Shown one piece after another: positions 1-7,560 of a stretch of 64,000 bases of DNA. The first letter of the stretch is position 1. Every line of letters starts with the position of its first letter. The position numbers and the translations under genes are program-made. The notes beneath the pieces are model-generated. The model was not told where the DNA came from, searched no databases, and worked only from the letters and a program-made list of their open reading frames with translations. Source of the stretch: Streptomyces monomycini. Its GTDB lineage: Bacteria; Actinomycetota; Actinomycetes; Streptomycetales; Streptomycetaceae. The DNA lies in contig NZ_JAFIQY010000030.1 in the NCBI RefSeq assembly GCF_022271435.1, positions 1 to 64,000 on the forward strand, read 5' to 3'.

Positions 1-58
1 GACCGCGCCGCCGCCCGCCGAGGCCACCGGGCACATCCAGCTCCCGCCCGGCGCCCCC

Positions 59-664
59 GTGGCGCTGCCCAGCCCGCCCGCCGGCGCCTCCGCGCCGGAC
101 GCCGCGCACGCCGCCGTGGCCGTACTGCTCATCGGCCCGGCCGGCGCCGGCAAGACCAGCGTCGCCCGGCACTGGGCCGACACCCGCCGGGTGCCCACCG
201 CGCACATCAGCCTCGACGACGTCCGCGAATGGGTACGGTCCGGCTTCGCCGACCCCCAGTCGGGCTGGAACGACCACTCCGAGGCGCAGTACCGGCTGGC
301 CCGCCGCACCTGCGGCTTCGCGGCCCGCAACTTCCTCGCCAACGGCATCTCCTGCATCCTCGACGACGCCGTCTTCCCGGACCGCCCGGTCATCGGCCTC
401 GGCGGCTGGAAGCGTCACGTGGGCCCTGGCCTGCTGCCGATCGTGCTCCTGCCGGGCCTGGAGATCGTCCTGGAGCGCAACGCCCGCCGCACGGGCAACC
501 GACGCCTCTCCGACGAGGAGGTCGCCCGCATCCACGGCCGGATGGCAGGCTGGTACGGCTCCGGCCTGCCCATCATCGACAACTCGGCACACGACGTGCC
601 CACCACGGCCCGCCTTTTGGACGACGTGGTCGCCCGCAGCATCGCGAGTCCGCCGAGTTGGTAG
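59..664 (+). CDS. P-loop kinase-like ATP-binding protein (5' end may lie outside window)
   Basis: A 201-residue product with a Walker A motif (GPAGAGKTS, about residues 27-35) directly after a hydrophobic strand, as in zeta-toxin/adenylate-kinase-like small-molecule or nucleotide kinases. It continues with HISLDDVREW and an aspartate-rich CILDDAVF strand, then a helical lid-like region (NARRTGNRRL). The substrate is unknown. The frame stays open upstream to the window edge (proline/alanine-rich), so the GTG given here is only the first in-window candidate and the real start could be earlier. I infer a nucleotide-binding cytoplasmic enzyme; I would not call it a toxin, since no antitoxin-like neighbour is visible. 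Downstream is a long gene-free repeat region. Confidence 0.75.
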   Translation: MALPSPPAGASAPDAAHAAVAVLLIGPAGAGKTSVARHWADTRRVPTAHISLDDVREWVRSGFADPQSGWNDHSEAQYRLARRTCGFAARNFLANGISCILDDAVFPDRPVIGLGGWKRHVGPGLLPIVLLPGLEIVLERNARRTGNRRLSDEEVARIHGRMAGWYGSGLPIIDNSAHDVPTTARLLDDVVARSIASPPSW

Positions 665-844
665 GGGTGGAGGCCGGGGGCTGAGGGGCCGGGGCTCGAT
701 GTCCAGGGCTCACGAAGCTCTCCGGGGCCACGAGGCTCCGGGTGCTCGATGCCTCGGTCAACGAAGCCCTTCGGGTGCAGGAGGCTCCGGGTGCTCGATG
801 CCCTCCAGGGGCATGACGCCCCTCGGGCTCACCAAGCCCTCGGG

Positions 845-1040
845 CGTACGGTGCTCCTCCGGGTGCACGGTGCCTCTCCGGGCGTACGGTGCCTCTCCGG
901 GTGAACGGTGCCCCTCGGGCGTACGGTGCTCCTCCGGGCGTACGGTGCTCCTCTGGGTGCATGGTGCCCCTCCAGGCGCACGGTGCCCCTCGGGCGCACG
1001 GTGCCCCTCGGGCGCACGGTGCCCCTCGGACTCACGAGGC
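845..1040. repeat. 18-19 bp minisatellite (about 11 units)
   Basis: The core ACGGTGC(C/T)CCTC recurs with A positions at 848, 867, 886, 905, 923, 942, 961, 980, 998, 1016 and 1034, so the step is 18 or 19 bp. The mixture of 18 and 19 breaks any reading frame, which argues against a protein repeat. Related, more decayed copies extend upstream to about 700. Confidence 0.85.
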
Positions 1041-1242
1041 CCCGAGCGCACGAAAAGCGCCGGGTTCCCGGGGGCTCCCGGGGTTCCCGCCGCCCCCTCC
1101 GGGTATTCCCCCGTCGGGGGGACGAGCCTGTTCGATTCGCCCCGTAGGAGCCGCGCGACCCGCCGCCGAACCGGGGGATGCTCCGCCACCAGCCGCAGAC
1201 CGGCTGCCACCTCTGCGACGCCGCCCACCACCCCGGCCGGGC

Positions 1243-1517
1243 GGTCCGGCCTGACGGACGCCCGGGACCGTTCGGCACCTGGATGCCCGGGGCCGTTCGG
1301 TATCTGGATGCCCGGGACCGTTCGGCACCTGGATGCCCCGGGCCGTTCGGTATCTGGACGCCCGGGGCCGTTCGGTATCTGGATGCCTGGGGCCGTTCGG
1401 TATCTGGATGCCTGGGGCCGTTCGGTATCTGGACGCCCGGGGCCGTTCGGTATCTGGATGCCCCGGGCCCTTCGGTATCTGGACGCCCGGGGCCGTTCGG
1501 CGCCTGGACACCTGGGA
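1243..1517. repeat. 25 bp minisatellite (10 clear units)
   Basis: The unit is CCGTTCGGTATCTGGA followed by TGCCCGGGG, with CCG starts at 1268, 1293, 1318, 1343, 1368, 1393, 1418, 1443, 1468 (CCC) and 1493, exactly 25 bp apart, and a decayed copy on each side. Variation is confined to a few positions (TAT/CAC and GAT/GAC). There are no unique spacers, so this is a tandem array and not a CRISPR. Confidence 0.95.
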
Positions 1518-1954
1518 CGATCGCCTCGACATCCCGAGCCCACGGGCCGAACCCGGCTCGCCGAGCCGCTCGCGCTCCGGCGCGGTGGCCGGCACCGGCC
1601 ACACCGGACGTTTCAGCGGGGGCTTGGCGCTGTACGCGGGGCCGGGAGTGTCGTACCGTGTACGGGTTCCTGTGCCGAGGTGTCGGTGACAGTGACCGGA
1701 TTCCCCGTTCCTGCTGTGTCGATCTTGAGGTGACGTCCTATCAACCAGGCCATGTAGTCGTCCGCGTTCCCCACGTGCTGTTGTGTCGCACGTGTCCGGG
1801 GGCGGACGTCGCGTCGGCCTGAGTCGCGTCACCCTTCCCCGCAGCTTTCTTTCCCGGGTGCAGCTCTGCCGTCTGCCCCGGGTTTCGTGTATTCCGGCCC
1901 CGGTGCGGCTGTCGGCAGGGCTCCCCGATTCCGTTGGATCAGGAGTTTCCCGTC

Positions 1955-3433
1955 GTGTCTTCCTCCGCGCTCGACAACGAGCCGCAGCACACCACCCAGC
2001 CCCCGGCCCGCCCCACACCTCCACCGTCGAAGATGACCCGGGCCGCCCGGATCGCCCTCGTGGTGCTCCTGGTCGCCGAGCTCATGGACATCCTCGACCA
2101 GTCGGTCGTTCTCACCGCCCTGCCCGCGATCCAGGAGTCGACCGGCGCCGGGCCGGCCGCGGTGCAGTGGCTGACCACCGGCTATTCACTGCCCGTCGCC
2201 GTCGGACTGATCACCGGCGGGCGCCTCGGCGACCTCCACGGACGGCGAAAGATCCTCCTCATCGGCACCGTCGTGTTCACCGCGGCCTCGCTGCTGTGCG
2301 GCCTCGCCACCGGCCCCGGTGTCCTGATCGCTGCCCGCGTGCTCCAGGGTGCCGGCGTCGCCCTGATGATCCCGCAGGTCCTGGCCACCCTCCACGTCAC
2401 TTTCGACGGCGAGAACCGCAGCAGGGCCTTCGGCCTCTACGGGGCTGTTCTGTCACTCGGCTCCGTCCTGGGCCCGGTGATGGGCGGCGTGCTCACCCAG
2501 GCCGACCTGTTCGGGCTGGGCTGGCGGCCGGTCTTCCTGGTCAACGTGCCCGTCGGCCTCGCCGTGACACTCCTCGGCCGAAAGGCCGTCCCCGAGTCGA
2601 CCGCGCAGAAGGCCGACCAGCTCGACCTCACCGGCATGCTGCTGTCCGCGCTGGCCGTGGTCCTGATCATCTTCCCCCTCACCGAAGGTCACACCCACCA
2701 CTGGCCGCTGTGGTGCGTCACCATGCTCGCCGCCGGCCTCCTCGTACTCGGCGTCTTCCTGCGCCACCAGCAGCGCAGGAAGGACTACGCCCCGCTCGTG
2801 GCGCCGACCCTCTTCCGGAGCAGGCAGTTCTCCGGCGGCATGGCCGCACAGCTGGTGCACGGCCTGCTGTGCGGGCTGTTCTTCATGACCTGGACGCTGT
2901 ACCTCCAGCGCGGCCTGGGAATGAGTCCGCTGCTGGCGGCCGCCGCCTTTGTGCTGCTCGCTCTCGGTGAGCTGGCCGGCGCAACGGTCGCGATGAAGAC
3001 CGCCGGGCGCTTCGGGCGTCTGCTGCCCCAGGCCGGGGCCCTTGTCGCGCTCGCCTCGATGGCGGCGTACGGGCTTCAGACCGGCAGTCGGCAGGCCGAC
3101 CTGACTCTCCTCGCGATGACCGTCCCGGTGGTGCTGATCGGCTTCGGTCTCGGCATGGTCGGCGGACCGCTCGCCGACCTGTCCCTCGCGAAGGTGCCGC
3201 ACGAGGACGCCGGGTCCGCCTCGGGGCTGTTCAATACCGTCATGCATCTGGGCATGGCCCTCGGTACCGCGCTGACCGCCCTCGTGTTCTTCTCCGCCAC
3301 CAACGGCTCGCCCGACGCCGGACTCCACCGCGACGCGTTCACCAGCGTCCTCTGGTGGGCCGGCGGGGCCCTCGCCCTGATGTGGGCCCTGATGTTCTGC
3401 CTGCCCCAGCACACGAAGAGCCACGCCGGGTGA
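1955..3433 (+). CDS. MFS drug exporter, 14-TM (EmrB/QacA, DHA2-like)
   Basis: A 492-residue integral membrane protein with many hydrophobic segments spread over the whole length. The MFS motif A (GGRLGDLHGRR, about residues 88-98) and the family D1-type segment LMDILDQSVVLTALPAI (43-59) place it in the proton-driven 14-TM multidrug efflux group. The GTG at 1955 is chosen because AGGAG (1941-1945) sits nine bases upstream; a TTG 21 bases earlier would place that site inside the gene. It stands alone between a repeat region and the peptidase gene. No TetR or MarR partner is adjacent, so regulation and substrate are unknown. Confidence 0.9.
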   Translation: MSSSALDNEPQHTTQPPARPTPPPSKMTRAARIALVVLLVAELMDILDQSVVLTALPAIQESTGAGPAAVQWLTTGYSLPVAVGLITGGRLGDLHGRRKILLIGTVVFTAASLLCGLATGPGVLIAARVLQGAGVALMIPQVLATLHVTFDGENRSRAFGLYGAVLSLGSVLGPVMGGVLTQADLFGLGWRPVFLVNVPVGLAVTLLGRKAVPESTAQKADQLDLTGMLLSALAVVLIIFPLTEGHTHHWPLWCVTMLAAGLLVLGVFLRHQQRRKDYAPLVAPTLFRSRQFSGGMAAQLVHGLLCGLFFMTWTLYLQRGLGMSPLLAAAAFVLLALGELAGATVAMKTAGRFGRLLPQAGALVALASMAAYGLQTGSRQADLTLLAMTVPVVLIGFGLGMVGGPLADLSLAKVPHEDAGSASGLFNTVMHLGMALGTALTALVFFSATNGSPDAGLHRDAFTSVLWWAGGALALMWALMFCLPQHTKSHAG

Positions 3434-3445
3434 ACCGGTCCTCCG

Positions 3446-3475
3446 GGAGGCAGTACCCGCCCCGGTGCCGCCTCC
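3446..3475 (+). terminator. Candidate terminator after MFS exporter
   Basis: Arms GGAGGC (3446-3451) and GCCTCC (3470-3475), with an inner pairing GTACC/GGTGC that needs one G-T pair. There is no T-run, as is common in Streptomyces. Confidence 0.4.
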
Positions 3476-3578
3476 CCCTCTCCCTGTACCGCGAGGGGTG
3501 AAGCCTCACGGCCCTGCCCGACGACGAGACCTCGCGGCTCCTGTGGGGTCCGGGAGCGGAAGGACGGCCGACCCGCCC

Positions 3579-3626
3579 GATCCGGCCTCCGCCTGATCCG
3601 GCCTCCGCCTGATCCGGCCTCCGCCC
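3579..3626. repeat. 16 bp direct repeat, three copies
   Basis: GATCCGGCCTCCGCC(T/C) occurs head to tail at 3579-3594, 3595-3610 and 3611-3626. Confidence 0.9.
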
Positions 3627-3739
3627 GGCCGGACCCGCTCACCCGGTGGTGCCCGCCCGCTTCCTCGGCCCCGCCGGACGATCCCCCACCCGGACCCGCC
3701 CGACCGGCCGGGCCCGACCGGGGCCCGTACGCTCGGTGC

Positions 3740-4846
3740 ATGTCCGAGCTCTACTCGGCCCGGCGTACGCGGCTGCGCGACCGCTGCGTCGCCGCCGGAA
3801 GCGCCGCGGCGCTGATCTCGCGTCCCGCCAATGTCCGCTACCTCACCGGCTGCGCGCCGCCCGGCGCGGCCCTGCTGGTCGGCCCCGCCGACGACCTCCT
3901 GCTCACCCAGGGGCCGCTCAGCGGTGATCCTTCGGAGGGGCGGCCCGCCGAGGAGCTGCGGGTCTGCGAGCTGCCCACCCGGGACGGCGACCCGGTGGTG
4001 GCCGCCGCCGACCAGGCCGCGCGGGCCGGGGCGGGCTCGCTCGCCGTCGAGGAGCACCACCTCACGGTCACCCGGCACCGCGCGCTGACCCAGGTGGCGC
4101 CCCGGCTGCGGCTCGACGACCTCGCCCGCGCCGTCGAGGCGCAGCGGGTCGTCAAGGACGACGAGGAGATCTCCTGCCTGCGGATCGCCGCCGAGATCAC
4201 CGACCAGGCGCTCGGCGAGTTGCTGGAGTCGATCCTGGTGGGCCGTACGGAGCGGCACCTCGCCCTGGAGCTGGAGCGCCGTCTGGTCGACCACGGCGCG
4301 GACGGTCCCGCCTTCGCCACCTCGGTCGCCGCGGGGCCGCATTCGGGACGGTCCGGACATCTGCCCACCGACCGGCGGGTCGAGGAAGGTGACTTCCTGA
4401 CCGTCAACCTGGGCGCGAACTACCGCGGTTACCGCTGCGAGATCGGCCGTACCTTCGTCATCGGTACCACGCCGGCGGACTGGCAGATCGAGCTGTACGA
4501 CCTTGTTTTCGCAGCCCAGCGGGCCGGACGGGAGACACTTGCACCGGGGGTGGAATGCCGCGAGGTGGACCGGGCGGCACGGCAGGTGCTGGTCGGCGCG
4601 GGCCACGGCGAGCGCCTGGGAGCGGGTACCGGACACGGCGTGGGACTCGAAATCGACGAGGACCCTCGGCTGTCACCTGCGGCCATGGGTAAACTGGACG
4701 CTTGCGTGCCGGTCACCGTCGATCCGGGGGTTCACATCCCGGGCCGCGGCGGTGTCCGGATCGACGACACACTCGTCGTCCGCCCCGAGGCGGACGGCGG
4801 ACCCGAGCTACTCACGATCACGACCAAGGAGCTGCTCGCGCTCTGA
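3740..4846 (+). CDS. Aminopeptidase P / Xaa-Pro dipeptidase family protein, atypical metal site
   Basis: A 368-residue protein with the creatinase-like N-terminal domain (about 1-130) and a C-terminal pita-bread peptidase domain. The family normally hydrolyses the bond before proline in peptides. Recognisable blocks are VNLGANYRGYRCEIGRT, TGHGVGLEIDEDP, VDPGVHIPGRGG and RIDDTLVV. Compared with the usual five metal ligands (Asp, Asp, His, Glu, Glu), the aligned residues here read Asn, Glu, His, Asp, Asp. Activity and metal content may therefore differ from classical PepQ, which is why no symbol is given. It ends 67 bp before efp and sits with efp and nusB as commonly seen in Streptomyces; a link to turnover of proline-rich peptides would be inference. 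Confidence 0.85.
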   Translation: MSELYSARRTRLRDRCVAAGSAAALISRPANVRYLTGCAPPGAALLVGPADDLLLTQGPLSGDPSEGRPAEELRVCELPTRDGDPVVAAADQAARAGAGSLAVEEHHLTVTRHRALTQVAPRLRLDDLARAVEAQRVVKDDEEISCLRIAAEITDQALGELLESILVGRTERHLALELERRLVDHGADGPAFATSVAAGPHSGRSGHLPTDRRVEEGDFLTVNLGANYRGYRCEIGRTFVIGTTPADWQIELYDLVFAAQRAGRETLAPGVECREVDRAARQVLVGAGHGERLGAGTGHGVGLEIDEDPRLSPAAMGKLDACVPVTVDPGVHIPGRGGVRIDDTLVVRPEADGGPELLTITTKELLAL

Positions 4847-4913
4847 GCCGGAACCGGTTCGACGCGCGGCCGCCCGGGGTCCCACCACCCGCAGTCCAGG
4901 AGATTCCGCAACC

Positions 4914-5480
4914 GTGGCTTCCACGAACGACCTCAAGAACGGCCTGGTGCTCAAGCTCGAAGGCGGCCAGCTCTGGTCCGTCGTCGAGTTCCAGCACGTC
5001 AAGCCCGGCAAGGGCCCGGCCTTCGTCCGCACCAAGCTCAAGAACGTGCTGTCCGGCAAGGTGGTGGACAAGACCTTCAACGCCGGTGTGAAGGTCGAGA
5101 CGGCCAACGTCGACAAGCGCGGCATGCAGTTCTCGTACATGGACGGCGAGTACTTCGTCTTCATGGACATGGACACCTACGACCAGCTGCACATCGACCG
5201 CAAGACCGTCGGTGACGCCGCCAACTACCTGCTCGAAGGCTTCGAGGCCGTCGTGGCCCAGCACGACGGCTCGGTGCTCTACGTCGAGCTGCCGGCCGCC
5301 GTCGAGCTGGTCATCCAGGAGACCGAGCCGGGCGTCCAGGGCGACCGTTCCACCGGTGGCACCAAGCCCGCCACGCTGGAGACCGGCTACCAGATCCAGG
5401 TGCCGCTCTTCATCACGACCGGCGAGAAGATCAAGGTCGACACCCGCTCCGGCGAGTACCTCGGCCGGGTGAACAGCTAA
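4914..5480 (+). CDS. efp: Translation elongation factor P
   Basis: A 188-residue EF-P with the three expected beta-barrel domains: KOW-like N-terminal (1-65), central OB (66-128) and C-terminal OB ending in GEYLGRV. It binds between the ribosomal P and E sites and relieves stalling at polyproline. The tip loop reads KPGKGPAF with Lys33 where other bacteria carry the modified residue; no modification enzyme gene is seen nearby. The GTG start is supported by CCAGGAGA ten bases upstream. nusB follows after 2 bp, so the two are co-transcribed. Confidence 0.97.
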   Translation: MASTNDLKNGLVLKLEGGQLWSVVEFQHVKPGKGPAFVRTKLKNVLSGKVVDKTFNAGVKVETANVDKRGMQFSYMDGEYFVFMDMDTYDQLHIDRKTVGDAANYLLEGFEAVVAQHDGSVLYVELPAAVELVIQETEPGVQGDRSTGGTKPATLETGYQIQVPLFITTGEKIKVDTRSGEYLGRVNS

Positions 5481-5482
5481 CC

Positions 5483-5917
5483 GTGGCCGCCCGTAACAAG
5501 GCCCGTAAGCGCGCCTTCCAGATTCTCTTCGAGGCCGACCAGCGCGGTGCCGACGTGCAGACCGTGCTGGCGGACTGGATGCGGCACGCCCGGACCGATT
5601 CGCGGCAGCCGCCGGTCAACGAGTACACCCTGCAACTGGTGGAGGGGTACGCGGAGCACATCGAGCGGATCGACGATCTGATCTCCGACTACTCCGTCGA
5701 CTGGCCGCTCGACCGGATGCCGGTGGTCGACCGCAACGTGCTGCGGCTCGGTGCGTACGAGCTGATCTGGGAGGACGAGATCCCGGACGCCGTGGCGATC
5801 GACGAAGCGGTGCAGCTGGCCAAGGAGTTCTCCACGGACGAATCCCCGGCCTTCGTCAACGGCCTGCTGGCCCGCCTGAAGGAACTGAAGCCCGGCCTGC
5901 GGCGCGAGGCGCGCTGA
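5483..5917 (+). CDS. nusB: Transcription antitermination factor NusB
   Basis: A 144-residue all-helical RNA-binding protein, beginning with the basic AARNKARKRAFQILFEAD segment typical of NusB. It contains LDRMPVVDRNVLRLGAYEL and the C-terminal KEFSTDESPAFVNGLL signature. With NusE (S10) it binds boxA RNA and supports rRNA antitermination. It is translationally linked to efp (2 bp gap) and followed by a hairpin terminator at 5936-5972, so it ends the peptidase-efp-nusB unit. Confidence 0.97.
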   Translation: MAARNKARKRAFQILFEADQRGADVQTVLADWMRHARTDSRQPPVNEYTLQLVEGYAEHIERIDDLISDYSVDWPLDRMPVVDRNVLRLGAYELIWEDEIPDAVAIDEAVQLAKEFSTDESPAFVNGLLARLKELKPGLRREAR

Positions 5918-5935
5918 GGCGGCGGTGGATCCCGT

Positions 5936-5972
5936 GAAGGGGCCCGGAGCGGATCGACGCTCCGGGCCCTTC
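5936..5972 (+). terminator. Hairpin terminator after nusB
   Basis: Arms 5936-5951 and 5958-5972 pair around a 6-nt loop; the core is GGGCCCGGAGCG / CGCTCCGGGCCC with one bulged G. Confidence 0.85.
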
Positions 5973-6106
5973 GCATGGGTGGGGAGGGACGAGGTGGGGC
6001 GGGGGGAGCCGGAGACGGCGGTACGGGGGCACCGGAGGCACCGGCTCGGAGGCTCCGGAGACACCGGCCCGGAGACACCGGAAACACCGGCCCGGTAACA
6101 CAGAAA

Positions 6107-6138
6107 ACCGCCGCCCCGACGGAGTCGGAAGCGGCGGT
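6107..6138 (-). terminator. bldD terminator (minus strand)
   Basis: Arms ACCGCCGC (6107-6114) and GCGGCGGT (6131-6138). Read on the minus strand, the hairpin is followed by GGTTTTCTG, a short U-tract, placing it just past the bldD stop codon. Confidence 0.75.
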
Positions 6139-6167
6139 ACGTTTCTGCAGGTGACGCCCGTACGGGG

Positions 6168-6668
6168 TCAGATGTCCTCGTGCTGCACGGCGCGGCGCGC
6201 GTCGGCGTCCAGCACGCCCCAGCTGATCAGCTGCTCGGTCAGCACGGAGGGCGACTGGTCGTAGATCACCGCGAGGGTGCGGAGGTCGTCCTGGCGGATC
6301 GAGAGGACCTTGCCGTTGTAGTCGCCGCGCTGGCTCTGGATCGTGGCGGCGTAGCGCTGGAGCGGGCCGGCCTTCTCGGCGGGGACGTGGGCGAGGCGCT
6401 CCAGGTCCAGGACCAGCTTCGGCGGCGGCTCGGCCGCGCCGCCCGGGGTCGTGCCCGGCAGCAGTTCCTGCACCGGAACACCGTAGAAGTCGGCCAGCTC
6501 GGCCAGGCGCTGCACGGTCACGGCACGGTCGCCGCGCTCGTACGAACCCACCACGACGGCCTTCCAGCGGCCCTGGGACTTCTCCTCGACACCGTGGAGA
6601 GAGAGGCCCTGCTGGGTGCGGATGGCGCGGAGCTTGGCCCCGAGCTGTTTGGCGTATTCGCTGGACAT
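6168..6668 (-). CDS. bldD: Developmental master regulator BldD
   Basis: A 166-residue repressor of sporulation genes in vegetative Streptomyces. The N-terminal XRE helix-turn-helix (about 8-65, GSYERGDRAVTVQRLAEL) binds DNA. The C-terminal domain carries the c-di-GMP signature RGD (114-116), eight residues, then RQDD (125-128), the known RXD-X8-RXXD motif that lets a c-di-GMP tetramer join two BldD protomers. I chose the ATG at 6668 because it has GGGGAG upstream and gives the canonical N-terminus MSSEYAKQLGAKLR; longer frames read into the promoter. Its promoter carries a palindrome over the -10 region, consistent with the known autorepression. Confidence 0.97.
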   Translation of the reverse strand: MSSEYAKQLGAKLRAIRTQQGLSLHGVEEKSQGRWKAVVVGSYERGDRAVTVQRLAELADFYGVPVQELLPGTTPGGAAEPPPKLVLDLERLAHVPAEKAGPLQRYAATIQSQRGDYNGKVLSIRQDDLRTLAVIYDQSPSVLTEQLISWGVLDADARRAVQHEDI

Positions 6669-6716
6669 AAAGCTCCCCGGACGCTGTGTAGACGTGCGGC
6701 GCGGGCCGCGCGGCTG

Positions 6717-6759
6717 GTAACTCACTGTGAGGTTACGCAGCGTAATTCGGCATCGTCAA
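6717..6759 (-). promoter_or_regulatory. bldD promoter with overlapping palindrome
   Basis: On the minus strand, TTGACG (plus 6754-6759) and TAACCT (plus 6730-6735) form -35/-10 boxes with an 18-bp spacer. A palindrome CTCAC-T-GTGAG (6721-6731) flanked by GTAAC (6717-6721) and GTTAC (6732-6736) covers the -10 and likely transcription start. BldD is known to repress itself; that this palindrome is its site is inference. Confidence 0.6.
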
Positions 6760-6850
6760 GCCGAATGAGTCACACGGTGGCCCCGAAGGGGTGCGCTCGG
6801 ACCCCGTCGCGGCTCCTGGTACCGTGAACGGCGTAACCCCGACGTCCTTT

Positions 6851-6882
6851 AAAGTCCGTCCTGTGAGGCGGAGAAGGAGGTC
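6851..6882 (+). promoter_or_regulatory. PyrR-binding-loop-like RNA element overlapping the pyrR leader
   Basis: The leader reads CCG-TCCTGTGAGG-CGG (6856-6871), a stem-loop that matches the Bacillus/mycobacterial PyrR-binding-loop core (UCC-N-GNGAGG). It lies directly before the strong ribosome site GAGAAGGAGG (6871-6880), ten bases ahead of the ATG. PyrR bound here would cover the ribosome site, a translational-repression layout known from mycobacteria. No attenuator-type terminator was seen in the leader. Confidence 0.6.
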
Positions 6883-6890
6883 CGTTCGTC

Positions 6891-7466
6891 ATGGACGCCC
6901 CCAGCTCCAACGCTGCGCGTCCGGTCCTCGAAGGACCGGACATCACGCGCATGCTCACCCGCATCGCCCACGAGATCGTCGAACGCGCCAAGGGCGCCGA
7001 CGACGTGGTGCTCCTCGGCATTCCCACCCGCGGGGTCTTCCTCGCCCGCCGGCTGGCCGCCAAGCTCGAAGAGATCACCGGCCGCGCGGTACCGGTCGGC
7101 TCGCTCGACATCACCATGTACCGCGACGACCTGCGCCTGGGCCCGGCCCGTGCCCTCGCGCGCACCGACATCCCCGGTGACGGCATCGAGAACCGCGTGG
7201 TCCTCCTCGTCGACGACGTGCTCTTCTCCGGCCGGACCATCCGCGCCGCGCTCGACGCCCTCAACGACATCGGCCGGCCGCGCGCCGTGCAGCTGGCGGT
7301 CCTGGTCGACCGCGGCCACCGCGAGCTGCCGATCCGCGCCGACTACGTCGGCAAGAACCTCCCCACGTCGCTGCGGGAGACGGTCAAGGTCCAGCTCACC
7401 GAGGAGGACGGCCGTGACGCCGTGCTGCTCGGCGTGAAGCGGACCGCCCCGGCCGGCGAGCAGTAG
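6891..7466 (+). CDS. pyrR: Bifunctional pyr operon regulator / uracil phosphoribosyltransferase PyrR
   Basis: A 191-residue type I PRTase-fold protein. The PRPP loop VLLVDDVLFSGRT (104-116) and the upstream IPTRGVFLARRL segment are intact, so it should bind PRPP and UMP/UTP. In related bacteria it binds pyr mRNA when UMP is high and also has weak uracil phosphoribosyltransferase activity. It heads the pyrimidine operon 94 bp upstream of pyrB, and its own leader carries a likely PyrR-binding loop. It is divergent from bldD. Confidence 0.96.
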   Translation: MDAPSSNAARPVLEGPDITRMLTRIAHEIVERAKGADDVVLLGIPTRGVFLARRLAAKLEEITGRAVPVGSLDITMYRDDLRLGPARALARTDIPGDGIENRVVLLVDDVLFSGRTIRAALDALNDIGRPRAVQLAVLVDRGHRELPIRADYVGKNLPTSLRETVKVQLTEEDGRDAVLLGVKRTAPAGEQ

Positions 7467-7560
7467 CACCCCGTTGGACGGACCCGGTACGGCCGGGCCG
7501 CCCGTCATGCCTGCTCGACGGACATACCCGTACACCTCCATCACTCACGGAGAAAACCGG

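Larger units (their letters stand above)
665..1954. other. Gene-free 1.3 kb region dominated by tandem repeats
   Basis: No convincing gene lies here. Long open frames exist on both strands, but they arise from GC-rich tandem arrays whose unit lengths (18-19 and 25 bp) are not codon multiples, and their translations are repetitive Pro/Arg/Gly text. About 700-840 holds degenerate relatives of the 18-19 bp units, 845-1040 the clearer array, and 1243-1517 the 25-bp array. From about 1600 to 1950 the sequence is non-repetitive and less GC-rich and probably holds the promoter of the exporter gene. Confidence 0.7.
3434..3739. other. 306 bp intergenic gap with a short repeat
   Basis: It holds the candidate terminator at 3446-3475 and three 16-bp direct repeats at 3579-3626. 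No coding potential was seen. Confidence 0.7.

Noticed and set aside
59..664. Zeta-type toxin
   Set aside because: P-loop and kinase-like fold only; no epsilon-type antitoxin gene beside it and the zeta-specific motifs are not clear.
1243..1517. CRISPR-like regular 25-bp repeats
   Set aside because: Units are head to tail with no unique spacers and no cas genes are nearby, so this is a minisatellite.
699..1733. Long open frames on both strands through the repeat region
   Set aside because: They follow from GC-rich arrays with 18-19 and 25 bp periods that shift frame each unit; no ribosome site or protein-like composition.
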